The notes beneath the pieces are model-generated. The model was not told the DNA's origin and did no database searches. It saw only the letters and a list, made by a program, of their open reading frames with translations. Of a stretch of 64,000 nucleotides of DNA, positions 34,652-44,536 are shown in pieces; the first letter of the stretch is position 1; every line of letters begins with the position of its first letter. This DNA comes from Ochromonas danica (Eukaryota > Sar > Chrysophyceae > Chromulinales > Chromulinaceae). The stretch spans positions 62,001-126,000 of the forward strand of contig VKHL01000056.1 in NCBI GenBank assembly GCA_015146655.1, in the 5' to 3' direction. A program made the position numbers and the translations under genes.

Positions 34652-36091
34652 ATGATATCGAATATCGTTGACACGGTGGGCAAAATTGTCACGGGGTCCA
34701 CCCCATCCACCACTGTTAGCATTATAGTGGACCTGGAAAGCCATAGCTATCGCCCAGGAGATATTCTGAGGGTGAGTTAGTCCTTCTCTGCCTCTCAATG
34801 GAGCAGCCACTGACGCATTAGACGTCGACTTCCTGTCATAGGGGCAGTTGAACATTTTGTCCTCCTCCACCTTCTCTCACCAAGGGATCGAGGTGCAGGT
34901 GCTGGGTCAGGGCGAGAGCCACTGGACGGAGGTCGAGTCCCACACAGAGCGTGACGCGGACGGCAACGAGCGAACAGTCAGCAGAACTGTCACCTATGGC
35001 CGCTCGCTCAACTATGTCGATCTTCGACTCATTGTTGCTCCTAGTGGCAGCGTGACCAATGGCAGCCGTCTGACCTTTCCCTTCACCTTCTCTCTGCCGC
35101 AGGGCCTGCCGCCAACCTTCACCCTCGACCTCTCCAACAAGATCTCCTACCGGGTCGTCGCCTCCGTCAGACTTGGATCTATGGTTTTGAAGAATCCTTC
35201 ACAGTTCGCTATGTTCGACATGTTGGGTGAGGCCTATCCCTACGATCTCAATGGTCTGGAGCCAAAGCGGACCAACGAGCACGAAGACCTCTATTCGCAG
35301 TGTTGGCTGGTCGGCTGCTGCTTCTGTCTGCCCTGTTTCCTCGCAGGATGCGGACAGAAGCAAGTAAATCTCACTAGAGGAATGTGCTGTTTCTCAGTCA
35401 ATTCCTGTGTGCCTTTCTCGTTCTTCAACTCGGCGGTGGAAATCAATCGACCGATTTTCCTTCCTGGCCAGCAAGTCATCGTGTCGGTCAAGATTCGATC
35501 TCCATGGTCTGATTTTTCCGCTCAGCTGACAGCCATGCGTGTTGCCTTGGTGAAGAAGTTGGTGCAGAGGGATACTGGCCCATCGACGAAAGTCAACATG
35601 CAGGAACTCTCAGTGGCCAATCTCACTCTCGATATGGCCACAGCTGCTCTACACATCCCCATGACTGAGATACCCACCTTCAAAGGAACTGACTCAGACC
35701 CAATCACATGGGAACACCTGGTCTTGGTCACGATCACTTTGAAGCTTCCATCCGCCAACTTGTGCTGCCCCTTGGAGAAGAGTTTCCTCCAGACCATCCC
35801 CATCACCATTGTGAGCGTCCCTAGTGCAGTGCCGATTGCTGACGACGTAATCGCTTCTCCAGTCATGGTGCAAGCCCAAGTAGTGCAGAGCATGGTGATG
35901 GATCGAGCAGTGCAAAAGTCTCCCTCGGCCCCGCTCAGCACTGAGAATGAGTTCTTCGCAAAGAACAGTCCCAGTGCTCCTTTGATCAATCTGGATGGGT
36001 GAGGGATAGTTCTGATTGGAATCGATTGGTTGTTTTACTACCTTTCTATAGGTATGTTCGTTGTTCTTCAGCAAGGTGTGTTAGTTGCTGA
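34652..36091 (+). CDS. Arrestin-fold (ARRDC-like) protein with Cys-rich insert
   Basis: Exons 34652-34771 and 34842-35998, with a probable last exon 36052-36091. If that splice is not used, translation stops at 36002 after LINLDG. About 425-440 residues. The N-terminal arrestin fold is clear: YRPGDILRG, then IEVQVLGQGESHWTEVES, then LTFPFTFSLPQGLPPTF. The C-terminal arrestin fold follows with INRPIFLPGQQVIVSVKI and LVTITLKLP. Between them is a Cys-rich segment (WLVGCCFCLPCFLAGCG plus MCCFSVNSC, about 190-220) not typical of the family; it might be palmitoylated or bind metal. Alpha-arrestins are adaptors for ubiquitin ligases and membrane cargo. No PPxY motif was noticed. The proposed final exon would add YVRCSSARCVSC. 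Confidence 0.78.
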
Positions 36092-36302
36092 GCATCATGC
36101 TGCCAAGATGCGAGAGATCTTTCACAATCGATAGGAATGATCGCGACGCTTGTGTAGGCTTATTATATACTATAGTATTAGATGTCTGGAGCATCCTTTT
36201 TATACTATACTACGTAGTGTAATGCAAGCAAGCAAACAAACAAATATCACCACTGTGTTGTCGTCAGCTCACTGCTGTTTTATACTGTCAGTTTTCCCAG
36301 TG

Positions 36303-36360
36303 CTTGATCAAGTGCTATTGGTGGAAGGTTTCAATCGTACAACGATAGCACTTGATCAAG
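36303..36360. repeat. Inverted repeat, 18-bp arms with nested palindrome
   Basis: Arms 36303-36320 and 36343-36360 pair at 17 of 18 positions around a 22-nt loop. Each arm begins with the 10-bp palindrome CTTGATCAAG, so the arm can also pair with itself. The transcript or DNA could form a strong hairpin. It could be the 3' hairpin of the arrestin-like gene, a protein-binding site, or a small mobile-element remnant; I see no ORF in the loop. Confidence 0.75.
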
Positions 36361-36516
36361 TATAAGCTCACCAAGAACAATGGGTTATACTGGCTGTGAT
36401 GATCGTGTTGTAATGGACTTACCAGTCGTTTCTGTCATTTACCAGCTGTGTTGCCTCAGCCTCTGAGCATGTCTTAAATGCTGCTAGCAAACAAATAAAA
36501 CCACCCAAAATGACAA

Positions 36517-36544
36517 ATTCCATGGAATGCACTTTTCCATGGAA
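36517..36544. promoter_or_regulatory. Paired TTCCATGGAA palindromes
   Basis: Two identical 10-bp palindromes (36518-36527 and 36535-36544), 17 bp apart and 60-90 bp before the UVR-gene ATG. The first is embedded in ATTCCATGGAAT, identical to 13694-13705. Spacing suggests a pair of sites for a dimeric factor on nearby faces of the helix. Inference only. Confidence 0.4.
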
Positions 36545-36562
36545 AGTTATTGTTAACTTAAG

Positions 36563-36607
36563 ATGAGCTTCTTGTTGCGATCTATTCCTGCTCTATTGCT
36601 TGGATGA
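36563..36607 (+). other. Short upstream ORF overlapping the UVR-gene start
   Basis: A 14-codon ORF (MSFLLRSIPALLLG) whose TGA overlaps the proposed ATG of the next gene as ATGA (36604-36607). Such overlap can allow stop-and-restart translation. It exists only if transcription starts upstream of 36563, which is not known. Confidence 0.35.
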
Positions 36608-39600
36608 GCTCCTTTTCGTTTCTTTCCGAAGAAGGTCAGACACTCCTCTGCTGAGCTGTTTTGACTGTCCCTGCTCCATTGTCGACAGCTGATTGCTTTC
36701 TCTCTCTTTGTTTGTTGTTCGGGTCTTTTATGCTAAAGCAGTGGGGCCAGTGGAAGGAGAGGCAAGCCAGATAGAGGCACCCTCCGGCTTTGACTTCGTC
36801 TCTTCTGCGCACTCTCCTGCTGTGGCTGACCATACCAGCGCTCCCTTGGAAGTGGTGCCTGTGGAGAGTCGAGTGGAGCTTGGCAAGGTCGCCTCCACGA
36901 GAAATGTGCGCGTCGCTTCCCTGCCGAGCTTTCTCACACTCTCTCCTGACTTGGCCTTTTGCTGCTGTTGATGATCATTTGTAGGTGAAGAAGAAGAAGA
37001 AAGCGACGCGCGTTGGCTTCGGGCGAGACGAGGGCGAGGCAGAGGACCCCTCCAATGCAGACGACGCCCACCTGTCCGCTGCTCCTGCCCCTCCCACTCC
37101 TCTCGCTCCTCCTGTGGTTGTTGAAAGTGATCCACCTTCTTCGCTCTTGCAAAGTTTGGAGGCTCAGTCGGTTGAAGTTCACCACGAAATGTTAGTCCTC
37201 CCACCTCCTCTACAGCCTTGTGTTTGTCTGATGGCAGCCCTTGCTTTCCTTTCCCTTTAGTGAGATCGAGCACGACCTCCCTTCCTTACCCCCTCCACCT
37301 GCACCTTCTCTGCCCAGTGAGTCGATGGAGCAGGCCCCTCCCTTGCCTGTCGCCCCTCTCGAGAGCGTGGCCGAGCAGGAACACGCACAGCAATCGCAAT
37401 TCTCATTTCTGCTATCTCATTCTTCGCCTGATGTCCCAGCAGCTCCTTTGGAAGAGGAAACAATTGTCATAGCTCCTGCCCCAGTGAGTCTGCCAGACCG
37501 TCCACCAGCTGCTGCTATCGCAGTCTCAATCAGTAACGAGGAAGAGGCTGAGGAATCGGAGCTGCGAGGAGCTCTTCCTCATTGGATTGCCGATCAATTG
37601 CTGGCTATGAAGCGAGAGCATCCTGACGTTTACCGCCTATTGCCTCTTGACGCGATTCGCCAACATTTTGTTGCCTCTAGAGGGTGAGCTCAGTTCGTCC
37701 TATAAGAAGCACGTCTAATCTCTGATCATGGTTCTGTGTGGTGTCATTGATATGTGGTGGCAGTGCGCTAGGAGAGGTTGTCGAGGGCGTGCAAAGTTGG
37801 TCTTCTCTTCTATTGCTCCTACTCGATCACCGCCAGACGTTGCTATCATTGGACAATCTCCAGCGCCGCTTGCGCGAGGAAGTGCATCGTTTGGAGGAAG
37901 AGCAGATGCGATTGGCCAGTGCCGAGCAATTCGAAGAGGCTGAGGCGCTGAGCGGACAGATCCAGTCGCTGACAAAGTCGCTAGAAGAAGCGGAGCAAAA
38001 GTACGCGCTCATAGTGAAGGAGACGGAAGCGCTCAAGGGGAATGTGGCTCGAGACAGACAGGGACAGCTGGAGGCTATGCTGCTGAGCTACTCCTCCTCC
38101 ACGTCTTCCTCTTCGGCCTCCTTGACGACTGCCTCTGCGGCAGGAGGAAAGAATGCTTCTCTACTGCTTGCCGCTCGTGAACGCCTAGAGCAGGCACAGG
38201 AGGAAGAGGAACGGCGAGTGAAAGCATTGGCCAGGAAGTGTGAAATGGAGAAAGCACATTATGATCGTGAGCAGCAAGCACTCGATCAAGAGGTAGGCCA
38301 GCTATGTTATCTATGAACAATCCACTCGCTGAGCTCTGGTGTGCTGATGGTAGGAGGCGATGGTGGAAGAAGCGATCGCGCTGGAAGTGGGGCCTGCCTA
38401 CAGTTTGCGTGTCTCCTACTCCTCCTCCCTGCGCACTCTTCAAGAAGAAATCCGTGCACTCGAACTGGAGCTGTTGAAGAAGCGTCAAGAGGAGGCCCGA
38501 GTGCAGCAGGCGCTTCGTCAAGAAGAGGAGAAGATCGAACTGGTGCGCAGCAAGTACGATCGCCAGAACCAGCGTCTAAAGGACCGCAAGACAGACCTCT
38601 CTGCTGCCAGAAAGGAAGTGGAGAAGGAAGAAGAAGACCTAAATACAGAAGCACTCAAGCGATCCCAGCAATTTCACGACCTCTTGGTTGGGCTGGGAGC
38701 AGTGGAGAACCATTTCACCACATTCGCAGATCGCGTTCAGTCTTTGCTGTCCCTTCTGACTCATTTCACTGAGTTTTACCGTCCTCTCAACGAGACTCTT
38801 GCTCTCTATTTGGAGATCCCTTTGTTGCTGCATGGGGAGAGCGAGAAGCTGCCTGCTGCCTTCAATGCGATTGGCAGTGGCAATGGGAAAGATCCTGTGG
38901 CTGGAGAGGCGGAGGGTGGATATCTCAGTCTTCGCCATCAATACCAGCAGTACCAGCAAGACCTCCAGCATATCAACGACCAACTAGCAGTGATTGATCG
39001 TCAATATCTGTCTTTCCAGCACGACCTCGAGGAGATTGTGCGCTCCTTGGCTCGGTGTGAAGAAGAGAAGAAGGTTCTCGCCGCCAGCAAGCGCTTCAAG
39101 GAAGCTGCGCAGGTCGCGCAAACGTCACGAGCTCTCTTGACACAACAAACAGATCTCGAGGAGAAGGCAGAAAAAGCTCGCAGCAGTCAAGAAGGTCTCA
39201 AACAGAAGCAAATCTCTCTGGAGCAACTGGTGGCCTCCACGGAAGAGCTGGCGCGCAAAGAGGAAGACCGATGGATCGACTCGATCCACGAGGAGATGAA
39301 GACACGCTACCATCGACTCTATCTCCTTCTGCAAGAGAGCAGGCGGCTTGAAGGAGGAAGCGTTGTGCCTGGAGCGGAAGAGGTCGGATTGGGTAGTGAG
39401 GTGGTGCGAACCATTGGGCATCTTCTGACTGCAGAGATGGAGGAGCTCTTGGCTTTGGATGAGGCATTGCGAGCAAAGCATCCAACTCTGCCTTCCTTCC
39501 ACTTTGACACTCCTGTCGTCTCCACCTCCGCCTCGAACATGGAAAACGAGCAACAGCCAATAGTGGAGGAGGATAAAGCAGAGGAGCAGGTCGCAGTGGA

Positions 39601-40050
39601 GCAGATTCCAGAGGAACAGCTCGCAGAAGAATCTCATGAGGAGCAAGAAATCCCTCCACAAGAGACAGATGTTCCAGAGCAAGAAGATCTTAATGACCGC
39701 GACAATGATGTGCTCGTCGTTGAGAAGGCAGAAGAGGATTTAGCCAAGAAAAGACAGGTAGATTCTCCCTCTTTATCTCTCAGCAAGCAGTTGATGGCTT
39801 AAGATGGGGTGCTTTTGTTATTGTTGATGTTGTCGTTGTGGATGTGCAGGAACTTTCTGACCAAATTAGTTTCCTGGAAGATGAGATTAACAATGCAGTC
39901 GAGGCTGAGGACTACGAGAAGGTACTGTATTCTATTTGTTGCTCTGTGATTGTTTGTTGATCAGCAAAGATGCGCGCTATTCTCTAGGCGGGAGAGTTGC
40001 AAGAGCAGGTGGACGAGCTGCAGAAGGAACTTGAGGGCATCGCATTGTAA
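36604..40050 (+). CDS. Coiled-coil protein with UVR-like motifs and FxF motifs
   Basis: Eight exons by frame-consistent GT-AG joins: 36604-36634, 36742-36887, 36985-37190, 37261-37683, 37764-38292, 38354-39757, 39850-39921, 39988-40050; about 957 residues. The N-terminal third is Pro/Glu-rich and disordered, with short FSFL/FDFV/FSFL motifs. From about residue 285 it is long coiled coil. At least three segments match the UVR motif seen in UvrB/UvrC and many eukaryotic scaffolds: ASAEQFEEAEALSGQIQSL, ASKRFKEAAQVAQTS and, at the C-terminus, AVEAEDYEKAGELQEQVDEL. No enzyme domain is visible. It is probably a structural or trafficking scaffold. The first two exons are the least certain part of the model. 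Confidence 0.68.
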
Positions 40051-40204
40051 ACTATCTACTAGGTCGATATGGACAGTGCAAGCATTGAAAGCTCGCAAGA
40101 GTAGTTGTTAGGATAAAGGTAGTAGGTCGATGATATACAGTAATGTGATACTTCTTAAGAGGAAAGTTTCAACAAGCAAGTGATGGTTTAGGTCTCTGTC
40201 AATT
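40051..40204. other. Intergenic, nothing recognised
   Basis: 3' flank of the UVR-motif gene; start of a 1.2-kb gene-poor stretch, the largest gap without a host gene in the window. Confidence 0.4.
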
Positions 40205-40279
40205 AAGAGGAAAGAACAGGCTGTGACGCAGCAATGACAACATCAATTTGTCCCTTGTGTGACAAATTGCAGAAGCGAA
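40205..40279 (-). pseudogene. Diverged copy of TUG-like exon 1 fragment
   Basis: Read on the minus strand, these 75 bases match 4006-4080 of the TUG-like gene at about 68 of 75 positions by hand count. The translation VRFCNLSHKGQIDVVIAA compares with IRFCNLSHNAQIDLVVAA. Weaker similarity continues upstream to about 40300. The rest of the gene is absent, so this is a partial duplicate that retained reading frame. It lies directly downstream, on the same strand, of a transposase-like ORF, which suggests the fragment was moved or captured by an element. Confidence 0.8.
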
Positions 40280-40463
40280 CCAGTTGCAATGCCACTGGTG
40301 GAAGAAATCGTCGCAATAAATTACTGTTATCATATCGTCTCAAAAGACTCTGTTGCATTTTCGACAGATTATTGGCTGGCATGAGTGCTCTCGTTTCTTT
40401 CCATTTTCCCCATGATCCCTGCCCTTTTGGTTCTACTCCCGTCGTTTTGAGCACGAGCGAAAG

Positions 40464-40868
40464 CTATGGTTCTGCATGGTCGCGTATATCTGACACAACT
40501 TCAGCCCTTGCCGCGGTGGTTACCTTGGCCTGGCCAGTTTTGATGTCCAAATCCCTCTGAAGGTTCCTCATTGTCCTTTCGCAAGGCACCTTAAACTGGG
40601 AAATCGGTTTTCCACGTGAGATATGGCGGGCTCGAGCAAGATTGACCACTTCCTGATGGAATTCTTCTGCTGAGCATACCCTCCTCTTCCGAGCAAACCA
40701 CTGTCGCAGCTTGGATTTGTCTTCTTCTTCAAGGAAGGGTGGCTTTCCGCTTTTCTCGTAACACTTGATACCATTCTTAACCCGGTGGCAGTACTTCTTC
40801 ACGGCTGATAGCTTTAGTTTATATTTCTTGGCTACCTTCTCTGGCTTGCCTCGACCAGCTCTTCCCAT
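40464..40868 (-). mobile_element. N-terminal DNA-binding part of a transposase-like protein
   Basis: A 134-residue ORF from the ATG at 40868. It is basic and helical, and looks like two helix-turn-helix units: PEKVAKKYKLKLSAVKKYC, a Psq/CENP-B-like first HTH, then PPFLEEEDKSKLRQWFARK, the start of a CENP-B-type second HTH. This layout occurs in pogo/Tc1-mariner-type transposases of protists. No DDE/D catalytic domain follows, so this is a truncated or fossil copy, or a host DNA-binding protein derived from one. I did not find convincing terminal inverted repeats. The call rests on motif resemblance only. Confidence 0.5.
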
Positions 40869-41249
40869 TCTGGTGCGCAGCAATTTGCAAACATTGACTT
40901 TGGAATGTTGCGTTGTACTACAAGTACTAGTTATTTTGCACTAGAACTTACATACCAGTACAACGACGACTGCAAACTGTACAGAAGTTAGATCTAGTGC
41001 TTCATGGTGTCTGTTGACTACGGACTACCAAACTAATTTCACAAGCAGCAAACCTCTAGAACAGCATGTTAGATTCAAGTTATCACTGAAGAAATTGGGT
41101 TAGAACTACTTTCTAACAGTCAAACATATTCTATGATGGGATCATGCTGATACCCGGGAACGTTCTTCGCTTATTAGCCTAACGGCTGTGCCAGTTCATG
41201 GCCATATGGCGAAGACAGAGTTTGCTTGTTTCAAGCTGCAGCCTGTGTA
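40869..41249. other. Gene-poor flank of the transposase fragment
   Basis: 380 bp with no supported gene. It has CTAGT/ACTAG-rich words (40920-41000), possibly the decayed end of the element. No clear terminal inverted repeat. Confidence 0.4.
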
Positions 41250-42691
41250 TCATTTTTGTTGACCTTCTGCTCCATGACGATTCCATAATCTCATTGTCAG
41301 CACAGTCCATGTAACTGGAAGAGAGCCTATCTTGAGTGAGTTCGTCTCCACCTTCTTGACTAACGAGGACAGAAAGGCACTCGCACTGCTGAAGTCATCG
41401 TGACCAGGGAGGCTCTCGTTCTCTGAGATGGGCTCTGCGTCGTCTCCAAAGCCGAGGGAAACGAGACGTTGCATTGTCACCGACTCTACGGGAACATCTT
41501 CATCATTTGCCCCACGACTATCAGCACAGTAGGATGGTTCTAACTCTGATGGGGGGAGTGCGGGGCAAAGGTGGACGAGGCCGTTGCAGCATAGGGCAGG
41601 GCTGTCTTTCTTCTGTAATAGCAACCTGCTCGTTGAATCCCATGAGACTTCCCCAATCACCTCGTTTTGATCTAATCCGCTAGGCACTAGATAGCCAAGA
41701 AGGTTTTCAAAAGACTCGCCAGATAACTTTGTCGATGGAGGGCGTTGGCTGAGGAAAACTCGTCGCCCAGCCTGCAATGCCTCAGTCACGGCAGCCCGCA
41801 ACACCTCGTTCTCTTCGATCAGTCCATTTCCGCAGTTAGAGAAGAGGTAGCGACAATGAGAAGGCAAAAGTCCCAATAAACACCGCCAGCCAGCCAAGCC
41901 CAGGGCCTCGACCACAGACTGCTCGATCAAGACGCAGTCCATGTCCACTAGCGAAGGTCGATAGAACTCGGCCAAAGAGGAAATGCACTGTAAGCGCTCT
42001 TCGTCTGCTGCGACTTGTGCCAGTCGCGTGCAGACTGTCTGCCAGCCGGTGAGGCGAGTGAGGAATGGCTTGTGGTGCAGCACACGGTATATGAAAGGAG
42101 CATTCACTTCCTGGCAAATGCGCTGCTCCACACCCTCGATTAACGTCACTTCGACTCCATTGGACTGGAGAAACCTAAGACCTTTTCCTGAGACTCTTGG
42201 ATCGGGATCCACCATGCCCGCCACCACTTTCTTCACGCCCTGGCTGAGAACAAGTGGAGGATCAGCAGAACAAAGAGAGAGATATATACAAAGGAGAATC
42301 TCTACTTGATAAGCGCAAGAGTGCAGGGCGGAGTCTTGCCGTAGTGGTTGCAGGGCTCTAGCGTCACATAAGCCGTGCAGCCTCTCGCGCGCTCGCCGGC
42401 GTGGCGCAGAGCGACGACTTCAGCGTGGGGCCCTCCTGACCGCTCATGCCAACCTTCTCCGACGACATTCCCTTCGTCATCCACGATCACACAGCCGACA
42501 CAAGGATTAGGACTCGTTTTCCCAATCGCTCGAACGGCCAACTCGGCAGCCCTCAAGATATTGGCCCGGTCTCGAGGATCAGACGTCGTTTCCACTCCCA
42601 AGCTCTTGATGTGGGCTTCAAAGTTGGTGAAAGAGGACGATACCAATACTACAAACAGTAACAGAAGGACAAGACTCAGCCTTTCTCTCAT
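41250..42691 (-). CDS. ribD: RibD-type riboflavin pyrimidine deaminase with secretory/plastid-type leader
   Basis: Two exons, 42691-42306 and 42243-41250, across a 62-nt intron; 459 residues from the ATG at 42691. The leader is strongly hydrophobic ([20 protein letters not shown]) followed by Phe. The deaminase domain follows with [14 protein letters not shown], the zinc site [10 protein letters not shown] and [14 protein letters not shown], then [20 protein letters not shown] completed by the splice. RibD deaminates the diaminopyrimidine intermediate of riboflavin synthesis. The C-terminal about 300 residues do not look like the usual RibG reductase domain and are unassigned. A signal peptide with Phe just after the likely cleavage site is the pattern of ochrophyte/cryptophyte plastid leaders. 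Head-to-head with JMJD7 at 205 bp. Confidence 0.83.
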
Positions 42692-42746
42692 CTTCTCATT
42701 CTTCTGCTTTCCCTTCGACACTTAGAAAAACACTTCCACAACCAGG

Positions 42747-42756
42747 AAACGCGCTT
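42747..42756. promoter_or_regulatory. AAACGCGCTT promoter motif in RibD/JMJD7 gap
   Basis: 56 bp before the RibD ATG and 141 bp before the JMJD7 ATG; same word as 21635-21644. The gap also holds AAAAACACTT (42726) and its reverse complement AAGTGTTTTT (42811), the latter shared with the CFAP36/TUG gap. Confidence 0.4.
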
Positions 42757-42896
42757 CTTGAATATAATTTCAACAAACGCTTCGCAACAACGAGTTTATC
42801 GAATCTACGAAGTGTTTTTCGTTTCTTTTTGTTGATGGCGCTTCTCTTCTCCAAAAGAGCTGCAGTCAACTCGAACTGTCCATTCCATTGCCAACC

Positions 42897-44017
42897 ATGC
42901 AAGAAGGGATTCGAAGGAAAGATGTGGCGGCAGTCTTGGACGGCTTGTCGGAGGACACTACTGACTTCTGGGTGGACTACTCGGTGCCAGTGTTGGAGAA
43001 CGTCACCATGGCCGCTTTCATGAGAGAAGGCCTGGCTCGTTACCACCCTGTCATCCTGCGTGGACTTATTGATGACTGGCCTGCCTTATCCACCTGGTCA
43101 GATGACTATCTCTCCCAGAAGGTGGGGGACAAAGCCGTCTCGATCAACCTCACGCCCGATGGCCGGGCAGACAGTGTGCAAAGGGTGGAAGTGCTGCCTG
43201 ACCAACTGGAAGAACGATTTGTGTACCCTGCTGATGTCAAAATGACCCTCAAGGAGTTCTTCTTTCATTTCAATCGCTCTAGCTGCCCCTTCGTTCCTTA
43301 CTTGTCTCAACAAAACGACAATCTCCGCACGGAGTATCCAGAGCTGCTCGATGACGTCGCGGCAAGTATTCCTCTAATGGACGAGGCGTTAGGAAGCTCC
43401 ACTGGCCCCGAAGCTGTTAACCTTTGGATAGGCGATGAGCGATCCGCCTCCTCCATGCACAAAGACCACTTCGAGAACATGTACGCTGTGATCAGCGGAG
43501 CCAAGACCTTCACTCTCTTTCCGCCCACAGATATTGCCTTCTTGCCAACTGAGACCTTCCTCACTGCAAGATATGTGGCTGAAAGGGTCGAGCCGGCTTT
43601 GGCAGATGGTACCAGTGATTACGAACTCTCTCTGACCACGGAGGGTTGTCCCGAGGAACGATTGGAATGGATTCCGATTGACCCGAACGATCGAGAGGAC
43701 TGTATAGTGCGTTATCCGCGATATCGATACGCTAGACCTCTGCAATGCACTGTTTATCCAGGGGAAGTGCTCTATCTGCCTGCGATGTGGTACCATCGAG
43801 TCTCTCAAACCATGAAGACCGTCGCTGTCAACTATTGGTATGACATGCGCTTTGACTTCAGGTAAAGCCTCTCGAGCTGTTTCCCAAGGTCACTTCGATC
43901 TCATAGCGTGCATGTCTTAGGTATGTCTTCTTTCAAAGCATCCAAAGGTTGACCACTCTGGTGAAAGGCGTCGATCCTGTGGAAGATCAGCTTCTGGAAG
44001 ATGAGGAAAACGAATAA
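42897..44017 (+). CDS. JMJD7: JMJD7-like JmjC 2-oxoglutarate dioxygenase
   Basis: Two exons, 42897-43861 and 43921-44017, across a 59-nt intron; 353 residues. A cupin/JmjC fold with the iron ligands visible: His and Asp in SSMHKDHFENMY and the distal His in LPAMWYHRVSQ, plus AVISGAKTFTLFPPTD between them. The N-terminal helix (YHPVILRGLIDDWPALSTW) and the C-terminal NYWYDMRFD joined by the splice to YVFFQSIQRL match JMJD7, which hydroxylates a lysine of DRG GTPases. Length is slightly above the human protein (316). An overlapping out-of-frame ATG ORF starts at 42835 and may dampen translation if present in the mRNA. Confidence 0.9.
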
Positions 44018-44536
44018 ACCTTGTAGCAGAAAAGAAAGTAATTGTCCTCTTCTTTCATGTAAGCTTTATTTTTCGATCTTTCACTTTGCTTCTTCTTCCT
44101 CTTGTCCAAGCTTTTGATCATTCAGAACCTCTGTAGTGGATGTCATGATATCATCCTATCCTATCATATATATTTTAATACGACAGGATTTATATTTTTT
44201 TCGTTATACCATTTCGTCATGTCATATCAAACAGATAGCAAACATACTGTATATCACTATACACAGTACGTACAAAGCATGTCGTCATATCACGTCATAC
44301 TAGACCTAGTATCATTCACACTGTCTACACTGTACTGTATCATGATGCTATTGTCACCATGCGGGGGGGGTGAGGGGGTCTTCCCCACACAGTGTGCAAT
44401 AATCCCTCGCACGAAGTGTTGCGTCAGTGAAATTGGACCACACACAGCGCAAGAGGGAAGCATCACAATCAAATCAAATCAAATCAAATCAAAACAGATC
44501 AGCTCCCATCGCTGCAGCTCACAACCTGCTGGTGAG
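44018..44536. other. Intergenic with pentamer repeat and C/G tract
   Basis: 519 bp. AT-rich with repeated CATATC/GTCAT words and a G8 tract near 44363. Five tandem AATCA units occupy 44467-44491. One frame stays open from 44102 into the next gene, but its composition is low-complexity and I do not treat it as coding. Confidence 0.5.
44467..44491. repeat. (AATCA)5 microsatellite
   Basis: Five perfect AATCA units about 45 bp before the pseudokinase ATG. Confidence 0.9.

Larger units (their letters stand above)
36092..36602. other. Intergenic/promoter region with inverted repeats
   Basis: About 510 bp before the UVR-motif gene. It contains a long inverted repeat (36303-36360), paired TTCCATGGAA palindromes (36518-36544) and a short upstream ORF. 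No protein gene supported. Confidence 0.5.

Noticed and set aside
44102-44536. In-frame upstream extension of the pseudokinase
   Set aside because: No ATG-linked conserved sequence; the repeats (AATCA)5 and G-tract look non-coding; the ATG at 44537 begins a typical coiled coil.
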